Assembly (NCBI GenBank): GCA_041395845.1
Contig: JAWKZS010000004.1
Span: 240,758-304,757, forward strand
Origin: Ch67 sp041395845
Lineage (GTDB): Bacteria; Pseudomonadota; Gammaproteobacteria; Pseudomonadales; Ketobacteraceae
DNA: 64,000 bases
Direction: 5' to 3'
Both the position numbers and the translations under genes were made by a program. The notes under the pieces were generated by a model, which was not told the DNA's origin, did not search any database, and was given only the letters and a program-made list of their open reading frames with translations. Positions within the stretch are counted from its first letter, which is position 1; the number at the start of each line of letters is the position of its first letter. Of this stretch, positions 1 to 8,041 are shown in pieces.

Positions 1-369
1 CGTCGTCACAAGGCAGCGGTGGATGGCGGGGACGCCAGTGTCATCTTCGGCCTGGCAAGTTTTGCCGAAGGCATCGATCTGCCGGGGGAATATTGCAGCC
101 GGGTGGTGATTGCGCGGCTGCCGTTCTCGGTACCGGAAGATCCGGTGGAAGCAACCCTGGCCGAGTGGATTCAGAAGCGGGGTGGCAATCCGTTCATGCA
201 GATTTCGGTGCCGGATGCGGCCATCAAGCTCAAGCAGGCGGCGGGGCGTCTGTTGCGTACGGAGTCAGATCGGGGGGAGGTGGTGATTCTGGATCGGCGC
301 CTGATCGACAAGCGTTACGGCAAGCTGTTGCTGGACAGCCTGCCGCCGTTTCCCCTGGTCAGGGACTGA
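1..369 (+). CDS. dinG: ATP-dependent DNA helicase DinG, C-terminal part
   Basis: This is the end of a superfamily 2 iron-sulphur DNA helicase that unwinds DNA structures, including R-loops and forked DNA, during damage responses. The frame is open from base 1, so the gene starts outside the window. The visible 122 residues hold the C-terminal helicase motifs: FGLASFAEGIDLPG (motif V region), then QAAGRLLRTESDRGEVVILDRR (motif VI with the arginine finger), and a tail ending in DSLPPFPLVRD that matches the end of known DinG proteins. It converges on the unknown gene at 376 with 6 bases between them. The N-terminal Walker and Cys motifs cannot be checked here. Confidence 0.9.
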   Translation, partial: RRHKAAVDGGDASVIFGLASFAEGIDLPGEYCSRVVIARLPFSVPEDPVEATLAEWIQKRGGNPFMQISVPDAAIKLKQAAGRLLRTESDRGEVVILDRRLIDKRYGKLLLDSLPPFPLVRD

Positions 370-375
370 GGGGAA

Positions 376-1068
376 TCAGAACTTCAGATAATACTGCGCG
401 GTGTGATTCACGTAGGCGCCCAGCGGCACCGGCTCCAGCTTCTTCACTACCTTGTGAATGACCGCGTGGGATGCCTGACGCACGCCTTCGACACCCAGAT
501 TCAGCATCTTGCGGGTGACCATACCCATGTCGACAAAGGCGGCGGGGCCAAGAAAGAACTGGTCGATGATCACGTTCATCAGCTGGTCATACTTGTTTGC
601 CATATCTTCGATGTCGCTGGGAACAAAGTCTTCACGCTCGCCTTTTTCTTCCAGCAGCTTGTCCAGTGCAGTGGCCAGTTGGCTGTCGATGGGGCTCGCC
701 AGATACCAGTTGGCATCGTGGCCGGGTTGGTCGCTCTTCATCAGCCCTTGCCAGAAGCTGGCGACTTTCTGCATCTCGGCCAGCTTGGCGCCCTTGTAGA
801 TCTTGGCCGACAGCATGGAAGAGGCCTTGCTGCAGGTGGTGGCGCACATGTTCACCACCTTCATGGCCACCGGTGACAGATTGGCATTGGCCAGGGTCTG
901 CATCAGCAGGGCGTCGAGGACTTCGTCACTCAGCTGGATGATCACTTCGTAGTAAAGCTCCCCTGCGCGTTTGTCGTTGGCCGCGATGCTTTCCAGAAAC
1001 CGGTTGGACTTGCTTTTCAGCGCTTCGCTCAGGGGAAAGGCAACATGGGGAACGGCGGTGTGGGGCAT
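376..1068 (-). CDS. Conserved hypothetical protein, 230 residues
   Basis: I do not recognise the family. I chose the ATG at 1068 (protein MPHTAVPHVAF...) because AAGAGA lies just upstream and the longer frame to 1245 runs through AT-rich noncoding sequence. The protein is soluble-looking, with no signal peptide or clear membrane segment, mixed alpha-helical character, and several Cys near residues 80-90 (NMCATTCSKASS). Short hydrophobic helices resemble the phasin or granule-associated type, but no motif proves this. A perfect palindrome 28 bases upstream and a DnaA-box cluster further up suggest it is transcriptionally controlled. Confidence 0.7.
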   Translation of the reverse strand: MPHTAVPHVAFPLSEALKSKSNRFLESIAANDKRAGELYYEVIIQLSDEVLDALLMQTLANANLSPVAMKVVNMCATTCSKASSMLSAKIYKGAKLAEMQKVASFWQGLMKSDQPGHDANWYLASPIDSQLATALDKLLEEKGEREDFVPSDIEDMANKYDQLMNVIIDQFFLGPAAFVDMGMVTRKMLNLGVEGVRQASHAVIHKVVKKLEPVPLGAYVNHTAQYYLKF

Positions 1069-1095
1069 GCGGGTGTCTCTTGTTAAGGAAGTGAA

Positions 1096-1112
1096 CAATT
1101 GTCCGACAATTG
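1096..1112. promoter_or_regulatory. Palindromic operator candidate
   Basis: CAATTGTCCGACAATTG is an exact inverted repeat of 8-base arms around one central base. It ends 28 bases before the ATG of the unknown gene at 1068, where a repressor would block transcription start or early elongation. No regulator can be assigned from the motif alone. Confidence 0.55.
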
Positions 1113-1171
1113 GCCGGAACCGATGGTGGAGCCGGTTATAGCACAGGAAGTTCAGGATGCAAGGAAAAAAC

Positions 1172-1410
1172 TTTTCCACAAAAGCTGTGGATAACTTTGT
1201 GGGTAAGCGTTTCAAAACTCCATCCGTATCCCATGATTCCGTCATCTGACACGGATTGTCTAAAAATTATCCCAAACACTCAAAATCATAATAAAAACAA
1301 TCAGTTAATTAATTTTGCAAGCAGTTTGTATTTTTTGCCGGGTTTTTGACAGACGGTTATTGCCAATGGGCAGCCATGTGTGCATAAACGCATTAGGTTG
1401 GTGCAAAAAA
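1172..1410. promoter_or_regulatory. DnaA-box cluster flanking an AT-rich stretch
   Basis: Three 9-mers match the DnaA-box consensus TTWTNCACA exactly: TTTTCCACA at 1172-1180 (plus), TTATCCACA at 1186-1194 (minus) and TTATGCACA at 1379-1387 (minus). Two more have one mismatch: TTACCCACA at 1198-1206 (minus) and TTTTGCACC at 1402-1410 (minus). The first three lie within 35 bases, one box facing two. Between the groups, about 1255-1340 is very AT-rich with no gene. The layout resembles DnaA-binding loci (oriC, datA or DARS types); function is inference. Confidence 0.5.
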
Positions 1411-1452
1411 CGTTGCCCGGGGCAGTGTAGTGGACTCCCCGGGGGATCAACG
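1405..1452 (-). terminator. Rho-independent terminator of the PilZ gene
   Basis: Read on the minus strand, CGTTG plus CCCGGGG pairs with CCCCGGG plus CAACG around a 14-base loop, followed directly by TTTTTT. It lies about 20 bases after the PilZ stop codon. Confidence 0.8.
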
Positions 1453-1472
1453 TAGCACGCCGTTCAGCGCGC

Positions 1473-1796
1473 TTACTGATAGGTGCGCAGCAGGTCGTCG
1501 AGTCGGTGTGACGGTTCAATGAAGCAAAAGCCGCCGTCGAACAGGCCACCGCTGTCGTCCTCCTGACACCATCGACATTCAGCGTTCATGTCGATGGTCT
1601 TCAGATGATCGATGGTGGTGATGTCCTCGAGCGCGAGCCGGTAGCGTCCGCTGGCCAGCATTGGTTTATCGCTGGTAATCAGCATGCCGTGGCGGGAGAT
1701 GTCGACGACGTGCCCAAACAGGTTGTGGGTGTCGCGATCGAATACGCGCAGGTAGTAGATCAGGTGGGTGCGTTGTTCCTTGCGCTGGTCGTCCAT
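1473..1796 (-). CDS. PilZ domain protein (c-di-GMP receptor)
   Basis: A stand-alone PilZ domain of 107 residues, the class of small cytoplasmic proteins that bind cyclic di-GMP and pass the signal to motility, exopolysaccharide or other targets. The binding signature is present: RKEQR at residues 5-9 (RxxxR) and DISRHG near residue 33 (DxSxxG). I chose the ATG at 1796 (MDDQRKEQR) because it puts RxxxR at the usual N-terminal place; a longer frame to 1865 adds a segment with no conserved features. It is divergent from a diguanylate cyclase at 1930, so writer and reader of the messenger are neighbours. Confidence 0.85.
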   Translation of the reverse strand: MDDQRKEQRTHLIYYLRVFDRDTHNLFGHVVDISRHGMLITSDKPMLASGRYRLALEDITTIDHLKTIDMNAECRWCQEDDSGGLFDGGFCFIEPSHRLDDLLRTYQ

Positions 1797-1929
1797 GGGG
1801 GTGCTCCATTGTGCACGGGGTCCTTTAGAAAAGTAGATGGCGGTCCGGACCCGGTCAAATTGCACCCACAGCCTTGTGGAGGACGTAAGTGAGGGTTAAT
1901 CTGGAATTTCATGTCCTTGCATTGAGTTG

Positions 1930-3819
1930 ATGGTTCCCGGCTTGTTACGACTGCTAATCCTGCGTCTGCTGTCCCCTCTGGTCTGCCTGATGGCTGCCCT
2001 GGCGGTTATGTCGTGGCTGCCTGCTGCGGCCATGGCCCAGTCGCGCCTGGTGGATGTGGCGGCCGTGTCCAGTCATGATGGGGTATCGGTGTATCTGGAT
2101 TATGTGGAGCAGGGCGCGTCCAGCTATACCATCGAGGACATGCTGGAAGACCAGCGCCAGAACCGCATACCCTGGCAGGAAAACCATGCCGGAAATCCGG
2201 GGTTCGGCTTCGATCAGCATCCTTTCTGGTTCCGCATGCGGGTTGTCAACCCGGAGCAGAAACCGCTGGATCGTCTGCTCGAGATCCGCAATCCGGTGCT
2301 GGATGAGGTGCTGTTCTACCAGGTCGATGCCGAGGGCTTCATCGTCAATCTGGCGCAGACCGGTGACCGTGAGCCAACCTCTGAGCGACCCTTTTTTCAC
2401 CATAATCTGATTCTGCCGTTCCGGGTGCCGGCAGGGGAAACCCACATGCTGTTTTTCCGGGTGACTACCAGTGGCGCCATGGAGTTTCCGTTAGAAATGT
2501 GGACGCCCCGTGCGTTTCAGGAACGGGATCAGTTTCAGCTGCTGTTGTTCGGCGGATTGTTTGGTGTCCTGCTGGTGATGGGCGCGTACAACTTCTTTGT
2601 CTACACCCTGTTCCGGGACGTAAGCCTGCTGTATTACGGCGGTTATGCGGTGGGCCTGATGCTGTTTCTGGCCACCATGTACGGTTTTTCCAATCAGTAC
2701 TTCTGGCCCGACAGTCTGTGGTGGCGCGAGCACGCTCTGTTGCTGATCATCCCGTTGACCCTGTTCTGCGCCATCATGTTCACTGCGAGTTTTTTGCAGC
2801 TGGAGCGGGCCTATCCCTACCTTACTATTCTGATTCGCGCGGGCGCGTCGGTGTGCATCCTGCTGGCCTTGCTGGCGCCGGTGGTTGATTATGCGGTGCT
2901 GATCCGTCTGCTGGCAGCGCTGATCTTTCCCGTGTGCATGCTGGCGATCGCGCTGGGGGTGCATCGCTGGCGCAATGGTTACCAGCCGGCGCGTTATTTC
3001 ATTCTGGCGTGGACGGTGTTCCTGCTGGCGATTTCCTACTACTCGCTGGCCAAGTTCGGAATCTTTGAACTGTCGCCGCTGTCCGAGCATGCCGTGCAAT
3101 GGGGCGCGGTGCTGGAGATGGTGCTGTTCGCCTTTGCGCTAGCCGATCGCCTCGACAGTCAGCGCCGTGGTTTTGTAAAAGCGCAGAACAAGGCGCTGGA
3201 ATTGCAGCGGATTGTCAATGAACAGCTCGAGCATCGGGTGGAAGAGCGCACCCTGGAGTTGCGCGGCGCGATGGATGAGTTGGAGCAGGCCAATCAGCGG
3301 CTGCAGGCCCTGACCATGCAGGACGGTTTGACCGGTATCTACAACCGGCGCTATTTCGATGACAAGTTGCTGGCGGAATGGCAGCGGGCCGTGCGCAACC
3401 GGGAGTCACTGGCGCTGCTGCTGATCGATATTGATCACTTCAAGGACTTCAATGATCGGCATGGCCATCTGGCCGGAGATGAATGCCTGCGACGGGTAGC
3501 GCAGGTCATCAGAAGCACCATTACGCGGCCTTCGGATGCGGCGGCCCGTTACGGTGGTGAGGAGTTTGTGGTGATCCTGCCGGACACGACAGCGGAGGGC
3601 GCGGTTCACGTTGCCGAAAATATCCGCCAGTCTTTGCAACAGGTGCGTATCAATCTGGAAAGCGGCGTCACCCAGGTGTCCGTCAGTATTGGCGCCGCCG
3701 CGGTTGTGCCAAGCGAAGCGCGGTCGCCGCAGGATCTGGTTGCCAGTGCGGACTCAGCGCTCTATCAGGCGAAAGCGGCCGGGCGTAACCGGACCGTGTG
3801 CGCAGCAGATCAGTTGTAA
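1930..3819 (+). CDS. 7TMR-DISM sensor diguanylate cyclase
   Basis: A membrane sensor that would make cyclic di-GMP from two GTP. In order: signal segment (about 1-36, ending AMAQS), periplasmic 7TMR-DISMED2-type sugar- or ligand-binding domain (about 45-180), seven membrane helices (about 200-400), a coiled coil (about 415-465, with the HRVEERTLELR segment), and a GGDEF domain (about 470-620). The active-site motif is GGEEF at about residue 543, with upstream DIDHFKDFND as metal and nucleotide site, so it should be active. I saw no clear RxxD inhibitory site. ATG at 1930 is preferred over TTG at 1927. It ends overlapping the convergent 58-residue gene by 10 bases. Confidence 0.9.
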   Translation: MVPGLLRLLILRLLSPLVCLMAALAVMSWLPAAAMAQSRLVDVAAVSSHDGVSVYLDYVEQGASSYTIEDMLEDQRQNRIPWQENHAGNPGFGFDQHPFWFRMRVVNPEQKPLDRLLEIRNPVLDEVLFYQVDAEGFIVNLAQTGDREPTSERPFFHHNLILPFRVPAGETHMLFFRVTTSGAMEFPLEMWTPRAFQERDQFQLLLFGGLFGVLLVMGAYNFFVYTLFRDVSLLYYGGYAVGLMLFLATMYGFSNQYFWPDSLWWREHALLLIIPLTLFCAIMFTASFLQLERAYPYLTILIRAGASVCILLALLAPVVDYAVLIRLLAALIFPVCMLAIALGVHRWRNGYQPARYFILAWTVFLLAISYYSLAKFGIFELSPLSEHAVQWGAVLEMVLFAFALADRLDSQRRGFVKAQNKALELQRIVNEQLEHRVEERTLELRGAMDELEQANQRLQALTMQDGLTGIYNRRYFDDKLLAEWQRAVRNRESLALLLIDIDHFKDFNDRHGHLAGDECLRRVAQVIRSTITRPSDAAARYGGEEFVVILPDTTAEGAVHVAENIRQSLQQVRINLESGVTQVSVSIGAAAVVPSEARSPQDLVASADSALYQAKAAGRNRTVCAADQL

Positions 3820-3986
3820 CCCAGTACGTAATTTTCCGCTTCTTTTTCCTGCGCCAGGGCGTATTTCAGCTTGGACGTGTAGAAATGCTGGATATCTGCA
3901 TAGCTCTGGCTGTTGCGGATGGCGTTAATCGCTTTTGCCGGTTTGCGGGTACGGGGTTTGGCTGCTGTTTTTTTGTCCTGTTGCAT
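3810..3986 (-). CDS. Small basic hypothetical protein, 58 residues
   Basis: Unrecognised family. The start at 3986 is supported by GGGAGG nine or so bases upstream. The N-terminal third is lysine/arginine/alanine-rich (KKTAAKPRTRKPAKA) and the rest is a predicted amphipathic helix with several Tyr (YADIQHFYTSKLKYALAQEKEAENYV). This could be a small nucleic-acid-binding or regulatory protein, but nothing proves it. It follows a TetR gene on the same strand, with a long inverted repeat between them. Confidence 0.6.
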   Translation of the reverse strand: MQQDKKTAAKPRTRKPAKAINAIRNSQSYADIQHFYTSKLKYALAQEKEAENYVLGYN

Positions 3987-4053
3987 AACGGATGCCTCCC
4001 TGATGTGGCTGCCTTGTCTTTTCGTTTGACTATGGATCAGGGAAGAGTTCCGC

Positions 4054-4117
4054 GCAAATAACCAGTAGTAACAACCCATGTGCAATTGTAACCAAGGTTG
4101 TATTGCGGGTTATTTGC
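4054..4117 (-). repeat. Long interrupted inverted repeat between TetR and the 58-residue gene
   Basis: GCAAATAACC at 4054-4063 pairs exactly with GGTTATTTGC at 4108-4117, and inside it ACAACC at 4071-4076 pairs with GGTTGT at 4096-4101. The outer right arm overlaps the TetR stop codon. There is no T-run after it on either strand, so it is not a standard terminator. It could be an mRNA leader or processing structure. Confidence 0.45.
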
Positions 4118-4685
4118 CGCTGCGTTCGTGCCAGAGCCGGAACAGGAAAGCGACGTCCTGACGCAGGTCCCGCTCATCGCTGAGGGTCCAGGCGTAAACC
4201 GTGCCAATGGTGAGATTCATCAGCAGTTCCAACAGGGTGGCATTGGGAATGTCGGGGATCATGCCTTCACTTTTCATGGCGTCGAAAAACGCATCGGCAA
4301 ACGCCTGGTTTTCGTCCACTACGGTTTTGTGAATGCGCTGGATTTCGGGCATGAACTCACCGGCTTCGCGCACCACCACCTTGGAGAAGTTGCGGTTTTC
4401 ATTGAGGTATTCGGCGATGGCCATGCAGGTTTTTTCGAACCGCTGCAGGGGGTGACCGGCGCCGATCAGCTGGCGCAGGGCAATGTCGCGGATGCAGCGA
4501 AAGTTTTCCTGCACCAGATTCAGCAGCAGGTCTTCCTTGCTTTCGAAATGTTTGTAGATGGTGGCCTTGCCGACGCCGGCGCGGGTGGCAATGGTCTTCA
4601 CTTCCGCGTTGCGGAAGCCTTCACTGGCAAAGACATCGCGGGCGGCGTTGAGGATGCGTTGACGGCGTTCGGGATTTTCTTTCAT
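4110..4685 (-). CDS. TetR/AcrR family transcriptional regulator
   Basis: A 191-residue one-component regulator. The N-terminal helix-turn-helix is clear (about 10-57: RILNAARDVFASEGF ... TIATRAGVGKATIYKHFESKEDLL), followed by an all-helical ligand-binding and dimerisation domain with the divergent sequence normal for this family. No divergent target gene lies next to it: downstream on its own strand is the 58-residue gene, upstream is the end of the ATP-grasp operon. Its ligand cannot be read from the sequence. Confidence 0.9.
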   Translation of the reverse strand: MKENPERRQRILNAARDVFASEGFRNAEVKTIATRAGVGKATIYKHFESKEDLLLNLVQENFRCIRDIALRQLIGAGHPLQRFEKTCMAIAEYLNENRNFSKVVVREAGEFMPEIQRIHKTVVDENQAFADAFFDAMKSEGMIPDIPNATLLELLMNLTIGTVYAWTLSDERDLRQDVAFLFRLWHERSGK

Positions 4686-4747
4686 GGTTGAGTTTCAGCG
4701 GCTGCGGCGTGGGGGTGAACATACCACAGCTGGTGTTGGAAACCGAT

Positions 4748-4772
4748 ACAAAGCCCTGATTGCGCAGGGCTT
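4748..4772 (-). terminator. Terminator-like hairpin after the ATP-grasp operon
   Basis: AAGCCCTG at 4751-4758 pairs with CAGGGCTT at 4765-4772 around a 6-base loop. On the minus strand the stem is followed by TTTGT, a short U-tract. It sits 5 bases past the stop of the ligase gene. Confidence 0.55.
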
Positions 4773-4777
4773 GTGTG

Positions 4778-5740
4778 TCAGGCTGGTTTGCCGAGCACGG
4801 CTTCGCGGATGATCAGTCCCAGCTCAACCCGGGCGGCTGGATCTTTGGGAATGGTGCCCACTTTTTCGGCGTACGCCAGGATGGGGGCGAGCCCCTGATT
4901 GTTGGCGATCTGGATTGCCAGCCCCGGACGGGCATTGAGCTCGAGCATCATCGGCCCCAATTCCCTATCCAGCACGATATCGACCCCGAGGTAACCCAGA
5001 GGTGCCAGATCGTAGCAGCTGGCGGCCAGATGCAGGATGCGGGGCCAGTTGGGGATATCCAGGCCGGAGATCGGGGTGCCGGTGTCCGGGTGGATGTCGA
5101 TGGGACGGGAGGACATGACGCCACGGATGGTTTTGCCTGTGGCCAGATCGATACCGGCACCGACCGCACCCTGGTGCAGGTTGGCGCGGCCGTCGGAATT
5201 ACGGGTGGGCAGGCGCACCATGGCGAACACGGGCACCCCACGGAATACGATAATGCGCAGGTCTGGGACGCCCTTGTAGCTGACGTGTTCGAAACAGGGG
5301 TCGAACTTCACCCGGTATTCGATGATGCAGCTATCCGTGTCACCGCCCAGACTGTACATGCCGCTGAGGATGTTGGACACGTGGTGCTTGATGTCGCTGA
5401 TGCTGATCAGGGCATCGTTAGCCTTGCGAAAGTAGCCGCCTGGCGTTTTGCCGGCGATGACCATGATGCCGTTGCCGCCGCTGCCGTTGGCCGGTTTGAT
5501 AACGAAGTCTTCGTGCTTGGCCAGAATTTCCGGCAGGTGGGAAATCTGGTGTTCCGACTCAATGCTGCAATACAGTTTCGGAACCGGAATGCCGCGTTTG
5601 ATGGCGCGGGCTTTGGTCAGCAGTTTGTTGTCCACCAGCGGATAATACTTCCGCTGGTTGTAGGGCATGATGTATTGGGCGTTGCGCTGGTTCATGCCCA
5701 CGATGCCCAGCTCGCGCAGGCGGGTCCATGGCATCTTCAT
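4778..5740 (-). CDS. RimK-related alpha-L-glutamate ligase-like ATP-grasp protein
   Basis: An ATP-grasp enzyme of 320 residues of the RimK-related ligase type, expected to use ATP to join an amino acid to a carboxyl group on a peptide or protein. Visible: the nucleotide-binding stretch DFVIKPANGSGGNGIMVI (about 80-97), and the metal-binding end LGVDIVLDRELGPMMLELNARPGLAIQIAN (about 255-285). The ATG at 5740 overlaps the TGA of the 7TM gene as ATGA, which fixes the start and implies translational coupling. It is third in a three-gene cassette with a retropepsin-like protease and a 7TM transglutaminase-like protein, a combination known from comparative genomics as a probable peptide-tagging system. 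Substrate unknown. Confidence 0.85.
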   Translation of the reverse strand: MKMPWTRLRELGIVGMNQRNAQYIMPYNQRKYYPLVDNKLLTKARAIKRGIPVPKLYCSIESEHQISHLPEILAKHEDFVIKPANGSGGNGIMVIAGKTPGGYFRKANDALISISDIKHHVSNILSGMYSLGGDTDSCIIEYRVKFDPCFEHVSYKGVPDLRIIVFRGVPVFAMVRLPTRNSDGRANLHQGAVGAGIDLATGKTIRGVMSSRPIDIHPDTGTPISGLDIPNWPRILHLAASCYDLAPLGYLGVDIVLDRELGPMMLELNARPGLAIQIANNQGLAPILAYAEKVGTIPKDPAARVELGLIIREAVLGKPA

Positions 5741-7275
5741 GGCTTGTCGGCATCCTTCATCAGGCCACGGAAACGCCACAGTTCCATCAGACGATAGCCG
5801 GTATAACGGCCGACCAGCATGGTCATCGCCAGTACCACCAGCAGCAGTTCAGGGAACACGAAGATCAGGTGGCCGAGGATCTCGTTGGTCATGACGAGGT
5901 AACCGATGATGGCGGCCACCAGGCTGCCGAAGCCCAGTTTGAACGCTTCCTTGGAGCCGGTTTCTTCCAGTACGATCGACATGCGCTCAATGGTCATGGC
6001 CAGGATGACTACCGGGAACAGGGCGACAGACAGGCCCCGCTCCATATCCAGCCGTACGCTGATGATGCTGAAGGCGGCGATGAGCATGATCACAATGGTC
6101 AGGACTGCGGCCAGTCGCGGCACCAGCAACAGGTGCAGATTTTCCAGGAAACTTCGCAGGATCAGTCCCACTGATACCAGGGTGGTGAACATGATTACGC
6201 CCCACATCAGTGAGGTTTCCCTGAACGCCATGGCAACCAGCACCGGCATGAAAGTACCGAATGTGGCCAGGCCGATCAGGTTGCGCAGTACCACAATGAC
6301 CAGCGCGCCCAGGGGCACCATCAGGATGATGCGATAGACGTTCTGTGTCTGCACCGGCAGGGCGAACAGGGAAAAGTCCATGAGGGCAGAGTTGGTCTTG
6401 CGGGCCCACTGTTCAGCCACCGACACCTGTGAGTGGGACTGGCGCGACATGGAAAAATCGACTTCGGCGGGCTTGCCGCCATGGATGGTGACCAGCGGAT
6501 CGTCGCCGGTCCGCCAGACCAGAATGTCGTCGCGGAAGCCCTGCTGACCGGTCACCGGATCAAAAGCAATCCATTCGAAATCATTGTGGACTTCGATCCA
6601 GGGGATCAGCTGACCGTGCTTGACCAGGTCCTGCAATGGCAGGACATAGACGATACGGGCGGGAATGCGGGCGGTGGCCAGGATGTTGACCAGCTGCCGT
6701 ACCCACTCCACTGAGCCATGGCCGACCTTGTTGATCAGCGAGATGTTCTGGTCGGGATTGGTGTTGTTCAGGCGTACCAGCAGTTCACGGGTAAAGGTGG
6801 CGATGTCGGCGGAGTGGGCGCGCACATCATTGAGCACGGCATTGATGGCGGCCTGCATGGTGTCATCGTGGACCGGCGCCTGGGGATAGGTTGGGCGGGG
6901 CAGGGTCCGCGCTTTGACATTGCCGCTGTCCCGGGTGAATTCCATCCGGTAGTACAGTACCTGCTTGCCTTTGGCACGGCGCACGGCCCATTCGGCCTTG
7001 CGGTTTTCGCCGGCCAGGTTGGTCGCCAGCCCGTAGTTGCTGGAAATGAAATCTTCATTCAGACGTACGAATCCGGGGGGATCGTTGGGAATGTAGAACG
7101 CGGCCTTGGCGGGGCCGCCGCTGGCCTGAAACTGCAGCTTGGCCTCGACGACCCAGACATCGGACTGCTGGGACGGAATGAGCGGCATGCCCAGTTTGGT
7201 GACCTTGTAGTACATCAGACTTCCGCTGATCAGGAACAGGATCAGCGCAATGGTATAGATTCGGGCCTTTTTCAC
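5737..7275 (-). CDS. Inactive transglutaminase-like domain fused to 7 membrane helices
   Basis: A 512-residue inner-membrane protein. One N-terminal membrane helix (about 5-24) leads into a large periplasmic part with an ordered domain and a transglutaminase-like fold (about 145-255; ARIPARIVYVLPLQ ... WIEVHNDFEWIAFDPVTG). The catalytic Cys is absent, as in this family, so it is likely a binding rather than an enzymatic domain. Seven helices follow (about 315-500). It starts with GTG at 7275, overlapping the stop of the protease gene. The family is always seen with the flanking ligase and protease. Confidence 0.87.
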   Translation of the reverse strand: MKKARIYTIALILFLISGSLMYYKVTKLGMPLIPSQQSDVWVVEAKLQFQASGGPAKAAFYIPNDPPGFVRLNEDFISSNYGLATNLAGENRKAEWAVRRAKGKQVLYYRMEFTRDSGNVKARTLPRPTYPQAPVHDDTMQAAINAVLNDVRAHSADIATFTRELLVRLNNTNPDQNISLINKVGHGSVEWVRQLVNILATARIPARIVYVLPLQDLVKHGQLIPWIEVHNDFEWIAFDPVTGQQGFRDDILVWRTGDDPLVTIHGGKPAEVDFSMSRQSHSQVSVAEQWARKTNSALMDFSLFALPVQTQNVYRIILMVPLGALVIVVLRNLIGLATFGTFMPVLVAMAFRETSLMWGVIMFTTLVSVGLILRSFLENLHLLLVPRLAAVLTIVIMLIAAFSIISVRLDMERGLSVALFPVVILAMTIERMSIVLEETGSKEAFKLGFGSLVAAIIGYLVMTNEILGHLIFVFPELLLVVLAMTMLVGRYTGYRLMELWRFRGLMKDADKP

Positions 7276-7940
7276 TGGGTATCGCTCTTGTCGGCAGCGT
7301 TGTTGTTATCGGTTTTGGCTTCCTGTCCGGCGGCATCAGTCTTGTCCTTGTCCTCTACCGGCGGTTTTTCCTTGTCGGCCTGTTTTTCTTTCTTCTTCGG
7401 GGCAGGCGGCGACGTTCTCAGGTACGTATGGGCGGGATCCACCAGGGCGGTGTGCTCAAGGAAACGGCGCCCCAGCAGCACGGGATAGATGAAGCGGCTG
7501 CGATCGGTCAGGGTGAATTCGGCTTCGTACTCCCGGCCGTCGAGCATGAATTTGTGCAGGATCACCGGGCGCTCGGCGCTGGGCCGCTTGTGCTGCTTGA
7601 TCAGGGTGCTGCGGTACACCGGCGCTTCGATGGTGACGAAGTTCTTGGTCTTGCCTTCGGCCATGCGCTTGCCGGACAGTTTGGTGTTGGGTGAAAAATG
7701 GAAGCGCACCCAGTCCTTGCCATCCTTTTCGAACCACTCGATGTTTTTGGCGTGCAGGGATGAAGTCTTGGCGCCAGTATCCAGTTTGGCCTTGGCCGGA
7801 ATCATCGAAGGCTCCACCTGAACCCACTCGACCCAACCGTAGATGACACGTTCATCCACGTCGGATTCCGCCAGCAGTGTCGGGGTGTTGGTTGCCACCA
7901 GTGTCAAAACGGCCCACCTTAATATGCGACTTAACAACAT
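7272..7940 (-). CDS. Periplasmic retropepsin-like aspartic protease (RimK-associated)
   Basis: A protein of the family often annotated as ATP-dependent zinc protease, in fact a retropepsin-like aspartic protease fold. Visible: signal peptide (about 1-27, ending LLAES), the catalytic KLDTGAKTSSLHA (DTG near residue 54), a matching second half ending VLLGRRFLEHTALVDP, and an unusual C-terminal tail of about 50 residues rich in Lys, Glu and Asp after PAPKKKEKQ. The ATG at 7940 is preferred to a TTG at 7955. First gene of the three-gene ATP-grasp cassette; likely cuts what the ligase builds (inference). Confidence 0.87.
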   Translation of the reverse strand: MLLSRILRWAVLTLVATNTPTLLAESDVDERVIYGWVEWVQVEPSMIPAKAKLDTGAKTSSLHAKNIEWFEKDGKDWVRFHFSPNTKLSGKRMAEGKTKNFVTIEAPVYRSTLIKQHKRPSAERPVILHKFMLDGREYEAEFTLTDRSRFIYPVLLGRRFLEHTALVDPAHTYLRTSPPAPKKKEKQADKEKPPVEDKDKTDAAGQEAKTDNNNAADKSDTQ

Positions 7941-8041
7941 AGTGTTCGGGAACAACGTATCGAAGGTTAATGGGATTCAGTATAGCGATCATTGGTGACC
8001 GGCGCGGCGCATGATTGTAAAGCGCGCGCCAGTGAAACGCA

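Noticed and set aside
1246..1360. Gene in the AT-rich stretch before the PilZ terminator
   Set aside because: No frame has a start signal or protein-like composition; the stretch fits a regulatory or unwinding region.
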